From JAKSPM01 sp964450645 (lineage in GTDB: Bacteria; Bacillota; Clostridia; Oscillospirales; Oscillospiraceae), in NCBI GenBank assembly GCA_964450645.1, contig CAYVEB010000001.1:99640-163639 (forward strand): 64,000 bases of DNA, given 5' to 3'. Positions within the stretch are counted from its first letter, which is position 1. Each line of letters opens with the position of its first letter. Below are positions 1 to 8,235 of the stretch, piece after piece. The translations under genes were made by a program, and so were the position numbers. The notes under the pieces were generated by a model. It saw nothing but the letters and a program-made list of their open reading frames with translations. It had not been told where the DNA came from and made no database searches.

Positions 1-2
1 TC

Positions 3-830
3 TTGCGGGACGACAGCGTGAACTTCGTCTATATTGCGACGCCCAACCTTCTGCACTATGAACAGACGAAAAAGGCCCTCTTGGCTGGGAAAAACGTCAT
101 CTGCGAAAAGCCCTTCTGCACCCGGGCGGATCAGGCGCGGGAATTGGTGGCGCTTGCGAAGCGGCGCCGTCTGTTCTTGGTCGACGCGGTTCCCACGGCG
201 TTCCTCCCGAACCTGGAGATCTTAAAACGGCAGCTTCCGAAAATCGGCAATGTCAAGCTGGTGCTGGCCAACTACAGCCAGTATTCCAGCCGCTACGACC
301 AAGTCCTGCGCGGCGAGGTTCCGAACATCTTCAATCCCGCGTACGCCGGCGGCTGCCTGATGGATATCAATTTCTACAACGTCTATCTGAACATCGCCCT
401 GTTCGGCAAGCCCAGGGACGCGGTCTACTACCCCAATATCTACCGGGATCTGGCGGATACCTCCGGAATCATGATCCTGCGCTATGACGGCTTTGTCAGC
501 CAGTGCGCCGGTGCGAAGGACACCTGGGGCGTCAACGCTTTCCAGATCGAGGGGGAACAGGGATACATCTACATCCCCAACGGCAGCAACGGCATCGCGG
601 AAATAGACGTTGTCACAAAGACTTCCAAGGAACACTTCAACGCCCAGGACGATCCGGATCGCTGGTTCTACGAGGTGCAATCGCTTACCAAGCTGGTCCT
701 GGCCGGCGACTACGATGCCATCTACCGGCGGCTGGACGTGATGCTGGATGTGGTGCAGACGTTGGAAGTTGCCCGCAAAAAGGCGGGGATTATATTTCCG
801 GGAGACGAAACCAATACCCAGCAAATATAA
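3..830 (+). CDS. Gfo/Idh/MocA-family oxidoreductase (5' partial)
   Basis: This is the C-terminal roughly 275 residues of an NAD(P)-dependent oxidoreductase of the Gfo/Idh/MocA family; the start lies left of the window, and the in-frame TTG at base 3 is not a credible start. The visible part begins inside the Rossmann fold (VYIATPNLLHYEQ) and contains the family hallmark ICEKP, whose Lys is the usual catalytic residue. The C-terminal substrate-binding domain follows, including a Gly-rich GGCLMDINFYNVY segment where family members carry catalytic residues. Substrates in this family are usually sugars or inositols and cannot be told from the sequence. The nitroreductase gene follows 14 bases downstream, so the two are probably cotranscribed. 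Confidence 0.85.
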   Translation: MRDDSVNFVYIATPNLLHYEQTKKALLAGKNVICEKPFCTRADQARELVALAKRRRLFLVDAVPTAFLPNLEILKRQLPKIGNVKLVLANYSQYSSRYDQVLRGEVPNIFNPAYAGGCLMDINFYNVYLNIALFGKPRDAVYYPNIYRDLADTSGIMILRYDGFVSQCAGAKDTWGVNAFQIEGEQGYIYIPNGSNGIAEIDVVTKTSKEHFNAQDDPDRWFYEVQSLTKLVLAGDYDAIYRRLDVMLDVVQTLEVARKKAGIIFPGDETNTQQI

Positions 831-844
831 GGAGGAAACAACGA

Positions 845-1417
845 ATGGACATTATGCAATTGCTTGCAACCCGGCGCACCTACCGCGCCTTTACCCAGCA
901 GAGCGTGCCGCAGGACGTGCTGGCGGACATTTTAGAGGCGGGCCGCACTTCCAGCTGCGGCGTCAACCGGCAGAGCCTGCGCTACGTGGTCGCGCAAAAG
1001 CCGGAGGACGTGGCCAGGCTCTGCGGGCTGTGCCGTTGGGGCGCGGCAATTCCCGACGGTGCCGGCACCCCCAGCCCGGAGCAGCGGCCGACGCTGTTCA
1101 TTGTCGTCCTGCAGGATACCAGCGTGCCGGGGTGCCAGGACATCGACGTGGGCATCGCCGTCGCCACGATGGCGACCGCCGCCTGGGCCAAGGGCGTGGG
1201 CAGCTGCATCATCGGTTCGCTGCAGCGTGCCAAGGTCGCCGAGTGGCTGGAGCTGCCGGAAACGCTGCAGGTACACACCGGCATCGCCTTCGGCTACCCC
1301 GCCCACAAGAGCACGATTGTGCCGGTGGTGAACGGGCAGAAGCGCTACTGGCGTGACGAAAACGGGGATTACTTCGTGCCCAAATATTCCCTGGAAGAGA
1401 TCGTGCGGTATCTGTAA
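845..1417 (+). CDS. Nitroreductase-family FMN oxidoreductase
   Basis: This 190-residue protein has the nitroreductase start pattern: RRTYRAFTQQSVPQDVL followed by a helix and an SSCGVNRQSLRYVV segment that would contact FMN. A later VGIAVATMATAAWAKGVGSCIIGSL stretch resembles the dimer and FMN-binding region of small clostridial nitroreductases. It probably reduces flavin-accessible electrophiles with NAD(P)H in the cytoplasm; the physiological substrate is unknown. The start at 845 was chosen because AGGAGGAAACA lies just upstream; a longer frame reaching back to 503 only overlaps the preceding gene. A bidirectional hairpin follows the stop. Confidence 0.82.
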   Translation: MDIMQLLATRRTYRAFTQQSVPQDVLADILEAGRTSSCGVNRQSLRYVVAQKPEDVARLCGLCRWGAAIPDGAGTPSPEQRPTLFIVVLQDTSVPGCQDIDVGIAVATMATAAWAKGVGSCIIGSLQRAKVAEWLELPETLQVHTGIAFGYPAHKSTIVPVVNGQKRYWRDENGDYFVPKYSLEEIVRYL

Positions 1418-1474
1418 ACGGGGTCGCTTCCCAAATCATTTCCCAGGTTTTGGCCTGGAATCCGGACCATAACG

Positions 1475-1513
1475 AAACCCAGTATGCACAGCACCGTTGC
1501 ATACTGGGTTTTC
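1475..1513. terminator. Perfect 14-bp hairpin, bidirectional terminator
   Basis: AAACCCAGTATGCA (1475-1488) and its exact reverse complement (1498-1511) enclose a 9-base loop. The arms begin with AAA and end with TTTT, so the element can act for the nitroreductase on the plus strand and for the convergent alanine dehydrogenase gene on the minus strand. Confidence 0.85.
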
Positions 1514-1535
1514 CGGTATAAAATATGTTATTCGC

Positions 1536-2648
1536 TTACAGCAGCGTTGCCGGGTCGGTATACTCCAGCCCGAACGCCTCCGCCACGCCGGGGAACGTGC
1601 ACTTTCCGCTGTAGCAGTTCAGCCCCAGCATCAGCCCTCTGTCGGCCTTGCAGGCGTCCTCCACGCCCTTGGCGGCCAGCTCCAAGCCGTAGGGCAGCGT
1701 CGCGTTGACCAGCGCCTGCGTGGAGGTGCGGGCCACCGCGCCGGGCATGTTGGCCACGCAGTAGTGTACCACGCCGTCCACCGTGAACACCGGGTCGTCG
1801 TGCGTTGTGGCCTTTGTGGTCTGCACGCAGCCGCCCTGGTCCACCGCGACGTCTACAATCACCGCGCCCGGCTTCATCCTGGCCAGATCCTCCCGCTTCA
1901 CCAACTTCGGCGCGCTCCGGCCCGGCAGCAGCACCGCGCCGATCACCAGATCTGCCTGGGCAATCGCCTTGACGATGTTGTCCCGCGTGGCATACAGCGT
2001 GGTAATCTGCCGGGGGAAGATGTCGTCGAGATAGGCCAGCCGCCGTCCGTTGATATCCAGCACCGTAACGTTGGCGCCCATTCCCACGGCGATTTTGCAC
2101 GCGTTGGTGCCGACCGTGCCGCCGCCCAAAATGACCACGTTGCCCTTTTCCACGCCGGGCACACCTGCCAGCAGCACGCCGCGGCCGCCATAGGTCTTCT
2201 CCAGGTATTTCGCGCCCTCCTGAACGGCCATCCGTCCGGCGATCTCGCTCATCGGCGCCAGACAGGGCAATCCGCCGTCGCGCCCGACGATCGTCTCATA
2301 GGCCACCGCCTTCACGCCGGAGGCCAGCAGCGCCCTGGTCAGCGGTTCGTCCGCCGCCAGATGCAGATAGGTATATACAATCAGCCCTTCCCGGAAGTAC
2401 GGATATTCGCACGCAATCGGCTCTTTGACCTTCACGATCATGCCGGCTTCCTTCCAGACCGTCTCGGCGCGATCGCACAGCCTGGCCCCGGCGTGCGCAT
2501 ATTCCTCATCCGGGAAGCCCGCGCCGATCCCTGCGCCCGATTCCACCAGCACCGTGTGCCCCGCCTGCACAAAGGCGCTCACCGCGCCCGGCGTAAGGCC
2601 CACGCGGAACTCATTGTTCTTTATCTCCTTTGGCAACCCGATTACCAT
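1536..2648 (-). CDS. ald: Alanine dehydrogenase
   Basis: This 370-residue NAD-dependent enzyme interconverts alanine and pyruvate plus ammonia. The start MVIGLPKEIKNNEFRVGLTP carries the family RxGLTP signature, with the pyruvate-binding Arg and the conserved KE pair. A central glycine motif (VVILGGGTVGTNACKIAVG, residues about 170-190) is the NAD-binding Rossmann turn. Length matches the usual 370-375 residues. A strong GGAGG site precedes the ATG, and a sigma-A promoter lies about 80 bases upstream, so it is transcribed on its own. It provides nitrogen and carbon from alanine alongside the histidine pathway encoded nearby. Confidence 0.96.
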   Translation of the reverse strand: MVIGLPKEIKNNEFRVGLTPGAVSAFVQAGHTVLVESGAGIGAGFPDEEYAHAGARLCDRAETVWKEAGMIVKVKEPIACEYPYFREGLIVYTYLHLAADEPLTRALLASGVKAVAYETIVGRDGGLPCLAPMSEIAGRMAVQEGAKYLEKTYGGRGVLLAGVPGVEKGNVVILGGGTVGTNACKIAVGMGANVTVLDINGRRLAYLDDIFPRQITTLYATRDNIVKAIAQADLVIGAVLLPGRSAPKLVKREDLARMKPGAVIVDVAVDQGGCVQTTKATTHDDPVFTVDGVVHYCVANMPGAVARTSTQALVNATLPYGLELAAKGVEDACKADRGLMLGLNCYSGKCTFPGVAEAFGLEYTDPATLL

Positions 2649-2725
2649 GGCGATTCCTCCTTATGCCGCGATACTATGGCGGAATTTCCAAAAATTCCCG
2701 CAAAGACCGCGCAGTTTCTGGCAAC

Positions 2726-2754
2726 AGTATACAAATATTTCCCGGCCTTGTCAA
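2726..2754 (-). promoter_or_regulatory. Sigma-A promoter of ald
   Basis: On the minus strand TTGACA (2749-2754) and TATACT (2726-2731) are separated by exactly 17 bases. The predicted start gives an untranslated leader of roughly 70 bases before the ald ATG. Confidence 0.8.
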
Positions 2755-2872
2755 GCCTATTTTGCTTTTCTTTGCACGAATCCCGGCCACCTTCCGCCCA
2801 GAAATGAGGGCCGCTTGACGCAGACGGCGGGTTTCCCGGAACCGTTGATAAATTTTTTAATAGCCTTCTCGT

Positions 2873-3928
2873 TCATAACGCCAGGGGGTATTCTCCCAGG
2901 ATATAGGCCATCAGCAGGCAGTACGTATTCCTCAGTGCGTCCATATGGGTGCGCTCATAGCCGTGGCTGTTGGACGTGCCGGGGCCGATGGCTGCGTGGC
3001 GCACGTCGTGACCGGCCGCGATGGAGGTATCGCCGTCGGAGCCGTAGTGCGGGGTGAAGACGTCAACGGCAAAGTCCGTGCCCGAGGCAATCGCCGCCGC
3101 GCGCAGCTCGTTGGTCAGCTCCCAGTGGTACGGATAACGGGCGTCCTTGGCAAAAATCGATACCTTCCGCTCGTCCGACGTCTGATCCGGCCCGGTGGGG
3201 GCGATGTCCAGCGCCACAATGTCCCGAACGCCCTCCGGCAGCCACGAGGTGCCGTGCCCGATTTCCTCATACACGGAGAAATAGGCCATTACGCGTCGCG
3301 GCAGGGCCACGCGCCGCTCGCGGATGTACTTCATCGCGGCCAGCAAAACGGCGGCGCAGGCTTTGTCGTCGATAAAGCGGGATTTGATATAGCCGTTGGA
3401 AACCCGCATCCGGGCGTCCAGGGCGATGATATCGCCGGTTTCGACACCCAGCGCGCGTGTCTCGGCGGCGGTGGACACCTGCTCGTCGAGTACGACGCAG
3501 ACGTTCTTTCGGTAGTCGCCCATGGCGCCGCGCAGCTCCTCCTCGGTCACGTGGACAGAGCCGGGCGTGCGGCAGACCGCGCCGGTGTAGACCTTGCCAT
3601 CCCGCGTGTGGACGCGCACATTCTCCGTCACCGCGTAAAACGGGTGCAGTCCGCCCACCTGGCAGACATTTAACGTGCCATCCGGATTGACGCGGCGCAC
3701 CATCAGCCCAATATCGTCCACATGGGCCGTGACGACCAGTGGGTTCCCCTCTCCGCCCAAATCAGCGATCAGCCCGCCCTTGTGCGTCCGCGTGACAGGG
3801 AAACCCATGCGGCCGATTTCCTCAATCAGGTATTGCTGCACCTGGCGGAAAAGGCCGGTGGTGCTGTCGATCTGGAGCAGCTTTTCAAATTGCTCCATGC
3901 AGTATTGTTCGTCCAGTTTGAATTTCAT
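2873..3928 (-). CDS. M42-family metallo-aminopeptidase
   Basis: This 351-residue cytosolic aminopeptidase belongs to the M42 (PepA/FrvX-like) family, which forms tetrahedral dodecamers and uses two metal ions. Visible motifs are TAHVDDIGLMV (first metal His and catalytic Asp), IDDKACAAVLLAAM (bridging Asp), FSVYEEIGHG (the EE pair: general base and metal ligand) and SNSHGYERTH near the C-terminus (last metal His). The ATG at 3928 was preferred over an upstream in-frame codon because AAAGGAGGAGG lies directly before it. It follows the MATE gene on the same strand and could supply free amino acids to the adjacent alanine and histidine pathways; that link is inference. Confidence 0.9.
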   Translation of the reverse strand: MKFKLDEQYCMEQFEKLLQIDSTTGLFRQVQQYLIEEIGRMGFPVTRTHKGGLIADLGGEGNPLVVTAHVDDIGLMVRRVNPDGTLNVCQVGGLHPFYAVTENVRVHTRDGKVYTGAVCRTPGSVHVTEEELRGAMGDYRKNVCVVLDEQVSTAAETRALGVETGDIIALDARMRVSNGYIKSRFIDDKACAAVLLAAMKYIRERRVALPRRVMAYFSVYEEIGHGTSWLPEGVRDIVALDIAPTGPDQTSDERKVSIFAKDARYPYHWELTNELRAAAIASGTDFAVDVFTPHYGSDGDTSIAAGHDVRHAAIGPGTSNSHGYERTHMDALRNTYCLLMAYILGEYPLAL

Positions 3929-3950
3929 CTTCCTCCTCCTTTGCACCTCC

Positions 3951-3982
3951 GGCCCGCCCGGAAGGCAAACCGGGAGCGGGCC
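3951..3982. other. GC-rich hairpin between MATE and M42 genes
   Basis: GGCCCGCCCGG and CCGGGAGCGGGCC form a strong stem with an 8-base loop. On the transcribed (minus) strand it is followed by GGAGGTGCAAAGG rather than a U-tract, so it may be a processing or stability element between two cotranscribed genes instead of a terminator. Confidence 0.4.
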
Positions 3983-3990
3983 GTCTTATT

Positions 3991-5361
3991 TTACAGTCCC
4001 GGCCCGTCGTCCCGCAGGCGGCCCAGGGGCCGGTAGACCGTTAAATACATCGTGGTGAAGCAGGCCAGGCCGCCGATCAGCTGCGAGACCGCCTCGGCCA
4101 CAAACACGCCCTTCGTCCCCATCCAAATTGGCAGAATCACCGTCAGCGGCGCGTTGATGATGGCCTTACGGAGCAGCGAGAAGAACACCGACTGCTTCGC
4201 GCGCCCCAGGCCCACAAACACGCCCTGTCCCGCTATCTGCAGCGACATCAGAATAAACAAGCTGAAATAGATGCGCAGAGCCGGGATCCCGGCCTTTATA
4301 ATTTCCGGGTCGCTCTTAAAGATGCGGATGAGCGCACCCGGAAACGCCATCGCCACCGCCCAGAACAGCGCGGCATAGGCCACCGTCACACCGACGCTGA
4401 ATCGGATGGACTCACGAACCCGCGCGTATTTGCGCGCGCCGTAGTTATAGCCCTGCACCGGCTGGGAACCGTTGGTCAGTCCGTGTACCGGCATCAAGAA
4501 CACCTCGCGCAGGGAATTGATAATGGTCATCACCCCAACGTATAGGTCTCCGCCGTAGCTCTGCAGCGTCGCGTTGCACACAATCTGCACCAGGCTGTTG
4601 GTCATGTTCACGAAGAAGCCGGACAGGCCCAGCGCCACGATCCGCTTTGTCCGCCTCCAGCTTAGGCGCAGGTTCGGCCAGCGCAGGCGCAGGATTGCCC
4701 GCTTTCCCGTCAAAAAGATCATCACCCACACCGCCGATAAAAACTGGGAGAAGATCGTGGCCAGGGCGGCGCCCTCCACACCCATGTCAAATATAAAGAT
4801 CAAAATGGGATCCAGCACAATATTCACCACGGCCCCCAGCAAAACCGTCATCATACCGGTTCTGCCGAAGCCCTGGGAGTTGATAAACGGGTTCATCCCC
4901 AGGCTGATCATCACAAACAGCGTGCCGCACAGGTAGATGGTCATATAGCTGTTGGCATAGGGAAATGTGTCCTTGCTGGCGCCGAACAGATACAAAATTG
5001 GTTCCTTTAGAACCAGGAAAAAGGCCGTGATCACCGTCCCCAGCAACAGCAGCAGCACGAACGCGTTGCCCATCACGCGCTCGGCCTCCTCATTGTTTCC
5101 CTTGCCGCGCTCAATTGAGCACAGGGGCGCGCCGCCGGTGCCGCATAGATTGGCGAAGCCCATCATAATTGAAATAATCGGCATGGTCACGCCCAGCCCG
5201 GTCAGGGCCAGATTATTTTCCCCCGGAAGATGCCCTAAGTAGATGCGGTCAACGACGCTGTACAGCACGTTGACCAGCTGCGCCGCCGTCATAGGCAGCG
5301 CAAGGGCCATGATGTTGCGCGGAATACTCCCCTTTGAAAAATCGTTTTCCGTCTGCGACAA
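3991..5361 (-). CDS. MATE-family efflux transporter
   Basis: This 456-residue inner-membrane protein has the twelve-helix, two-lobed pattern of MATE antiporters. The N-terminal MALALPMTAAQLVNVLYSVVDRIYLGHL is the classic first helix of the family, and a second copy of the fold begins near residue 235. It probably exports drugs or cationic metabolites using an ion gradient. The start is a TTG at 5361, preceded at 8 bases by AAGGAGG; no ATG fits. It sits 42 bases after hutH and may be carried on the hut transcript, which would tie export to histidine catabolism, but this is not established. Confidence 0.9.
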   Translation of the reverse strand: MSQTENDFSKGSIPRNIMALALPMTAAQLVNVLYSVVDRIYLGHLPGENNLALTGLGVTMPIISIMMGFANLCGTGGAPLCSIERGKGNNEEAERVMGNAFVLLLLLGTVITAFFLVLKEPILYLFGASKDTFPYANSYMTIYLCGTLFVMISLGMNPFINSQGFGRTGMMTVLLGAVVNIVLDPILIFIFDMGVEGAALATIFSQFLSAVWVMIFLTGKRAILRLRWPNLRLSWRRTKRIVALGLSGFFVNMTNSLVQIVCNATLQSYGGDLYVGVMTIINSLREVFLMPVHGLTNGSQPVQGYNYGARKYARVRESIRFSVGVTVAYAALFWAVAMAFPGALIRIFKSDPEIIKAGIPALRIYFSLFILMSLQIAGQGVFVGLGRAKQSVFFSLLRKAIINAPLTVILPIWMGTKGVFVAEAVSQLIGGLACFTTMYLTVYRPLGRLRDDGPGL

Positions 5362-5403
5362 CGCAGGTTCCTCCTTATTTTTCTGGATCTTTCTCAGGAT
5401 CCG

Positions 5404-6969
5404 CTATTCAAAATCCGGCACAAATTCTTGCGCCAGCGCCAGCAGCTCCCCGCTGCGCACCATCTGTTCCACCGTCCGGGTGTCCGGCCACAGCTCGCGG
5501 TCAGTCTCGTAGAACGCCACCTTCTGCCGCACATGCCGGTACAGCGCCTCCAAAACAGGGGACAGGCCTTGCCCGTGCTTCCCGATGCGCCGCCGGATGT
5601 CCACCGCCTGGCAGGCGGTGAGCAGCTCGTAGGCCAGCACCGAGCGGGTATTTTCCAGAATGTCCCCGGCCTTGCGCGCCGCGGTGGTCCCCATAGACAC
5701 AAAATCCTCCTGGTTCGCGGACGATGGAATGGAGTCCACGCTCGCCGGGTGCGAAAGCACCTTGTTCTCCGAAACCATGGAGGCCGCCGTGTACTGCACG
5801 ATCATAAAGCCGCTGTTCACGCCCTGCTCCGTCGTCAAGAACGGGGTCAGCCCGTTGGAGAGGGCGGCGTTAACCATGCGCTCGATGCGCCGTTCGGAGA
5901 TGCTGGCCAGCTCCGCGCACGCGATGCCCAAAAAGTCAAAGGGCAGCGCCATCGGCTCGCCGTGGAAATTGCCGCCGGAAATGACGGCCTCGTCCTCCGG
6001 GAACATCAGCGGATTGTCGGTGACGGCGTTCAGCTCGATCTCCACCTTGGCCCGGATAAATTCCAGCGCGTCGCGCACCGCGCCGTGTACCTGCGGAATG
6101 CAGCGCAGCGCGTAGGCGTCCTGCACGCGGTCGCCCTGCGCGTTTTCCAGAATTTCGCACCCCTGCGTCAGGCGGCGCAGATTGCGCGCCACCTGGATCT
6201 GGCCCAGCTGCCCCCGCGCGGTGTGCAGCCGCTCCTGGAAGGCGTCGAGCTGGGCGGTCAGGGCCGTCAGCGACAGCGACGCGATCAGATCTGCCAGCTT
6301 CGCCGCGCACAGCGTATCATACAGGTGCAGCGCGCCGACGCTCGTCATGGCGCATGTTCCGTTGGTGATGCCCAGCCCCTCCTTGCTCACCAGCGTTTCA
6401 AGCGGGTGCAGCCCCGCCCGCCGCATGGCCTCGCCGCCGGGCAGACGCTCCGAGCGATAAAACGCCTCGCCTCTGCCCAGCAAAACCAGTCCCATATGGG
6501 ACAGCGGCGCCAGATCTCCGGACGCGCCCAGCGAGCCTTTTTGCGGCACAACCGGCGTCACGCCCCGGTTCAGCATCTCCACCAGCAGCTCCACCAGCAC
6601 CGGGCGCACGCCGCTCAGACCCGCGCACAGCGCGTTGGCCCGCAGGAGCATCATGCCGCGCACGGCCTCCTCGGAATACGGCGCGCCGGTTCCTGCACAA
6701 TGGCTGAGGATGAGATTGGTCGAAAGGGCGCTGCTCATCTCCTCAGGGACGGCGACGGCGGCAAAATCGCCGAAGCCGGTGGTAATCCCATAGGCGACGC
6801 GGTGTTCCTCTCCAATTTTCTCCGCCAGCGCCCGCGAGCGGCGCATGGCCTGCACCGCCTCCGGCGCGACGGACACCTTGGCCCCGCAGCGGGCCACGGC
6901 GACGAGTTGTTCCAGATTTAAATGATGGCCGTCCAGCACGACGGCGGAAATATGTGCAGGATCCTGCAT
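5404..6969 (-). CDS. hutH: Histidine ammonia-lyase
   Basis: This enzyme removes ammonia from L-histidine to give trans-urocanate, the first step of histidine utilisation. At 521 residues it matches the family. The Ala-Ser-Gly triad that self-cyclises into the MIO electrophile is at residues 149-151 (GSLGASGDLAPLSH), and the catalytic Tyr is in YGITTGFG (about residue 60). Its helix-rich C-terminal half is typical. It is the third gene of a hutU-hutI-hutH run, 42 bases after hutI, with an AGGAG site 9 bases before the ATG. Confidence 0.97.
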   Translation of the reverse strand: MQDPAHISAVVLDGHHLNLEQLVAVARCGAKVSVAPEAVQAMRRSRALAEKIGEEHRVAYGITTGFGDFAAVAVPEEMSSALSTNLILSHCAGTGAPYSEEAVRGMMLLRANALCAGLSGVRPVLVELLVEMLNRGVTPVVPQKGSLGASGDLAPLSHMGLVLLGRGEAFYRSERLPGGEAMRRAGLHPLETLVSKEGLGITNGTCAMTSVGALHLYDTLCAAKLADLIASLSLTALTAQLDAFQERLHTARGQLGQIQVARNLRRLTQGCEILENAQGDRVQDAYALRCIPQVHGAVRDALEFIRAKVEIELNAVTDNPLMFPEDEAVISGGNFHGEPMALPFDFLGIACAELASISERRIERMVNAALSNGLTPFLTTEQGVNSGFMIVQYTAASMVSENKVLSHPASVDSIPSSANQEDFVSMGTTAARKAGDILENTRSVLAYELLTACQAVDIRRRIGKHGQGLSPVLEALYRHVRQKVAFYETDRELWPDTRTVEQMVRSGELLALAQEFVPDFE

Positions 6970-7011
6970 AGGGGATTGCTCCTCTCTCCGGCGACAGCCG
7001 GAAACATTTTT

Positions 7012-8235
7012 TTATTTTTGGAAGACTGCGCCGCGCTTGACCACGGCGGCAGCCAGGTTGCTGCCCATCCGGTAGCAAAGATAGTCCAGATCGGGCGCGT
7101 CCCAGACGACCAAATCGCCCAGTTTTCCCGGCTCCACAGAGCCGACGCTCCGCGCCATGCCGATGGCGGCGGCCGCGTTGAGCGTGACGGCCGTCAAGAC
7201 CTCCTCAGGCGTGAGGCGGTATTTTAGGCAGCCGAGATTGATCACAAGCTGCAAATTCAGGCAGGGACACGATCCGGGATTGAAGTCCGTCGCCAGCGCC
7301 ACCGGCACGCCCGCGCGAACCATCTCCCGCGCGGGCGCGAAGGGCGCGCCGAGATAAAAGCTGGTGGCGGGGAGCAGACAGGCGATCGTCCCGCCGCCGG
7401 CCATGGCGGCGATGCCCTCCGGCGGGCAGACGATCAAGTGCTCGGCGGAAACGGCGCCCAATTCCCCGGCCAGGACGGATCCGCCGATCGGTTCTATCTC
7501 GTCGGCATGGATCTTTGGCAAAAGGCCATAGCGCTTGCCGCAGGCCAGAATTTCGCGCGCTTCGCTGACGGTAAACACCCCTGTCTCGCAGAACACGTCG
7601 CAGAATTTTGCCAGTCCTTCCTCCGCGACGGCGGGAATCATCTCCTCGCACAGCAAGCGCACATAGTCCTCCCGCCGCTGACTGTACGCTTCCGGCACCG
7701 CGTGCGCGCCCAGAAACGTCGCCACCAGATCGACCGGGTGGCGCACATTCAGCGCCCGGATTGCGCGCAGCTGCTTACACTCGTCAGCCACGGACAATCC
7801 GTAGCCGCTCTTTGCCTCGCACGTCGTCGTGCCGAAGCGCAGCATCTCGTCGAGTGCCAGCGCGGCCTTGGCCTCCAGCTCCTCCTGCGAACAGGCGCGG
7901 GTCGCCGCGACGGTGGATAAGATGCCGCCGCCGCGCGCCAAAATCTCCAGGTACGGCACGCCGTGCAGCTTCAGCCCCAGCTCATTTTGCCGCCAGCCGC
8001 CAAAGATCAGGTGCGTATGCGCGTCCACCAGTCCCGGCGTCACCAGCCGTCCGCCGGCGTCCAGCGCGGGAAGGCCGGCGGGCGGTTTCCCCGTGCCAAT
8101 TTCAGCGATCAAACCGTCCTGGATCCGCACCCAAGCGTCCTTGCGCGTCTGGATTGCGCCCTGCCGCGCGCCGCCCTGGGCGGCGTTTCCCACGGGCGTC
8201 GCCAGAACGCCGATGTTCGTGACCAGCAGATTCAT
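7012..8235 (-). CDS. hutI: Imidazolonepropionase
   Basis: This 407-residue amidohydrolase opens the ring of 4-imidazolone-5-propanoate to N-formimino-L-glutamate, the third hut step. The metal-binding DAHTHLIFGG motif and later His-containing strands (KIHADE, AVSAEHL) and ATDFNPG near residue 315 place it in the HutI branch of the amidohydrolase superfamily. The ATG at 8233-8235 overlaps the TGA stop of hutU in an ATGA arrangement, showing translational coupling; frames extending further upstream are only the overlap with hutU. Confidence 0.96.
   Translation of the reverse strand: MNLLVTNIGVLATPVGNAAQGGARQGAIQTRKDAWVRIQDGLIAEIGTGKPPAGLPALDAGGRLVTPGLVDAHTHLIFGGWRQNELGLKLHGVPYLEILARGGGILSTVAATRACSQEELEAKAALALDEMLRFGTTTCEAKSGYGLSVADECKQLRAIRALNVRHPVDLVATFLGAHAVPEAYSQRREDYVRLLCEEMIPAVAEEGLAKFCDVFCETGVFTVSEAREILACGKRYGLLPKIHADEIEPIGGSVLAGELGAVSAEHLIVCPPEGIAAMAGGGTIACLLPATSFYLGAPFAPAREMVRAGVPVALATDFNPGSCPCLNLQLVINLGCLKYRLTPEEVLTAVTLNAAAAIGMARSVGSVEPGKLGDLVVWDAPDLDYLCYRMGSNLAAAVVKRGAVFQK

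Noticed and set aside
3951..3982. Terminator between the MATE and M42 genes
   Set aside because: The hairpin is strong but has no U-tract in the direction of transcription, so it was listed as an intercistronic hairpin instead.
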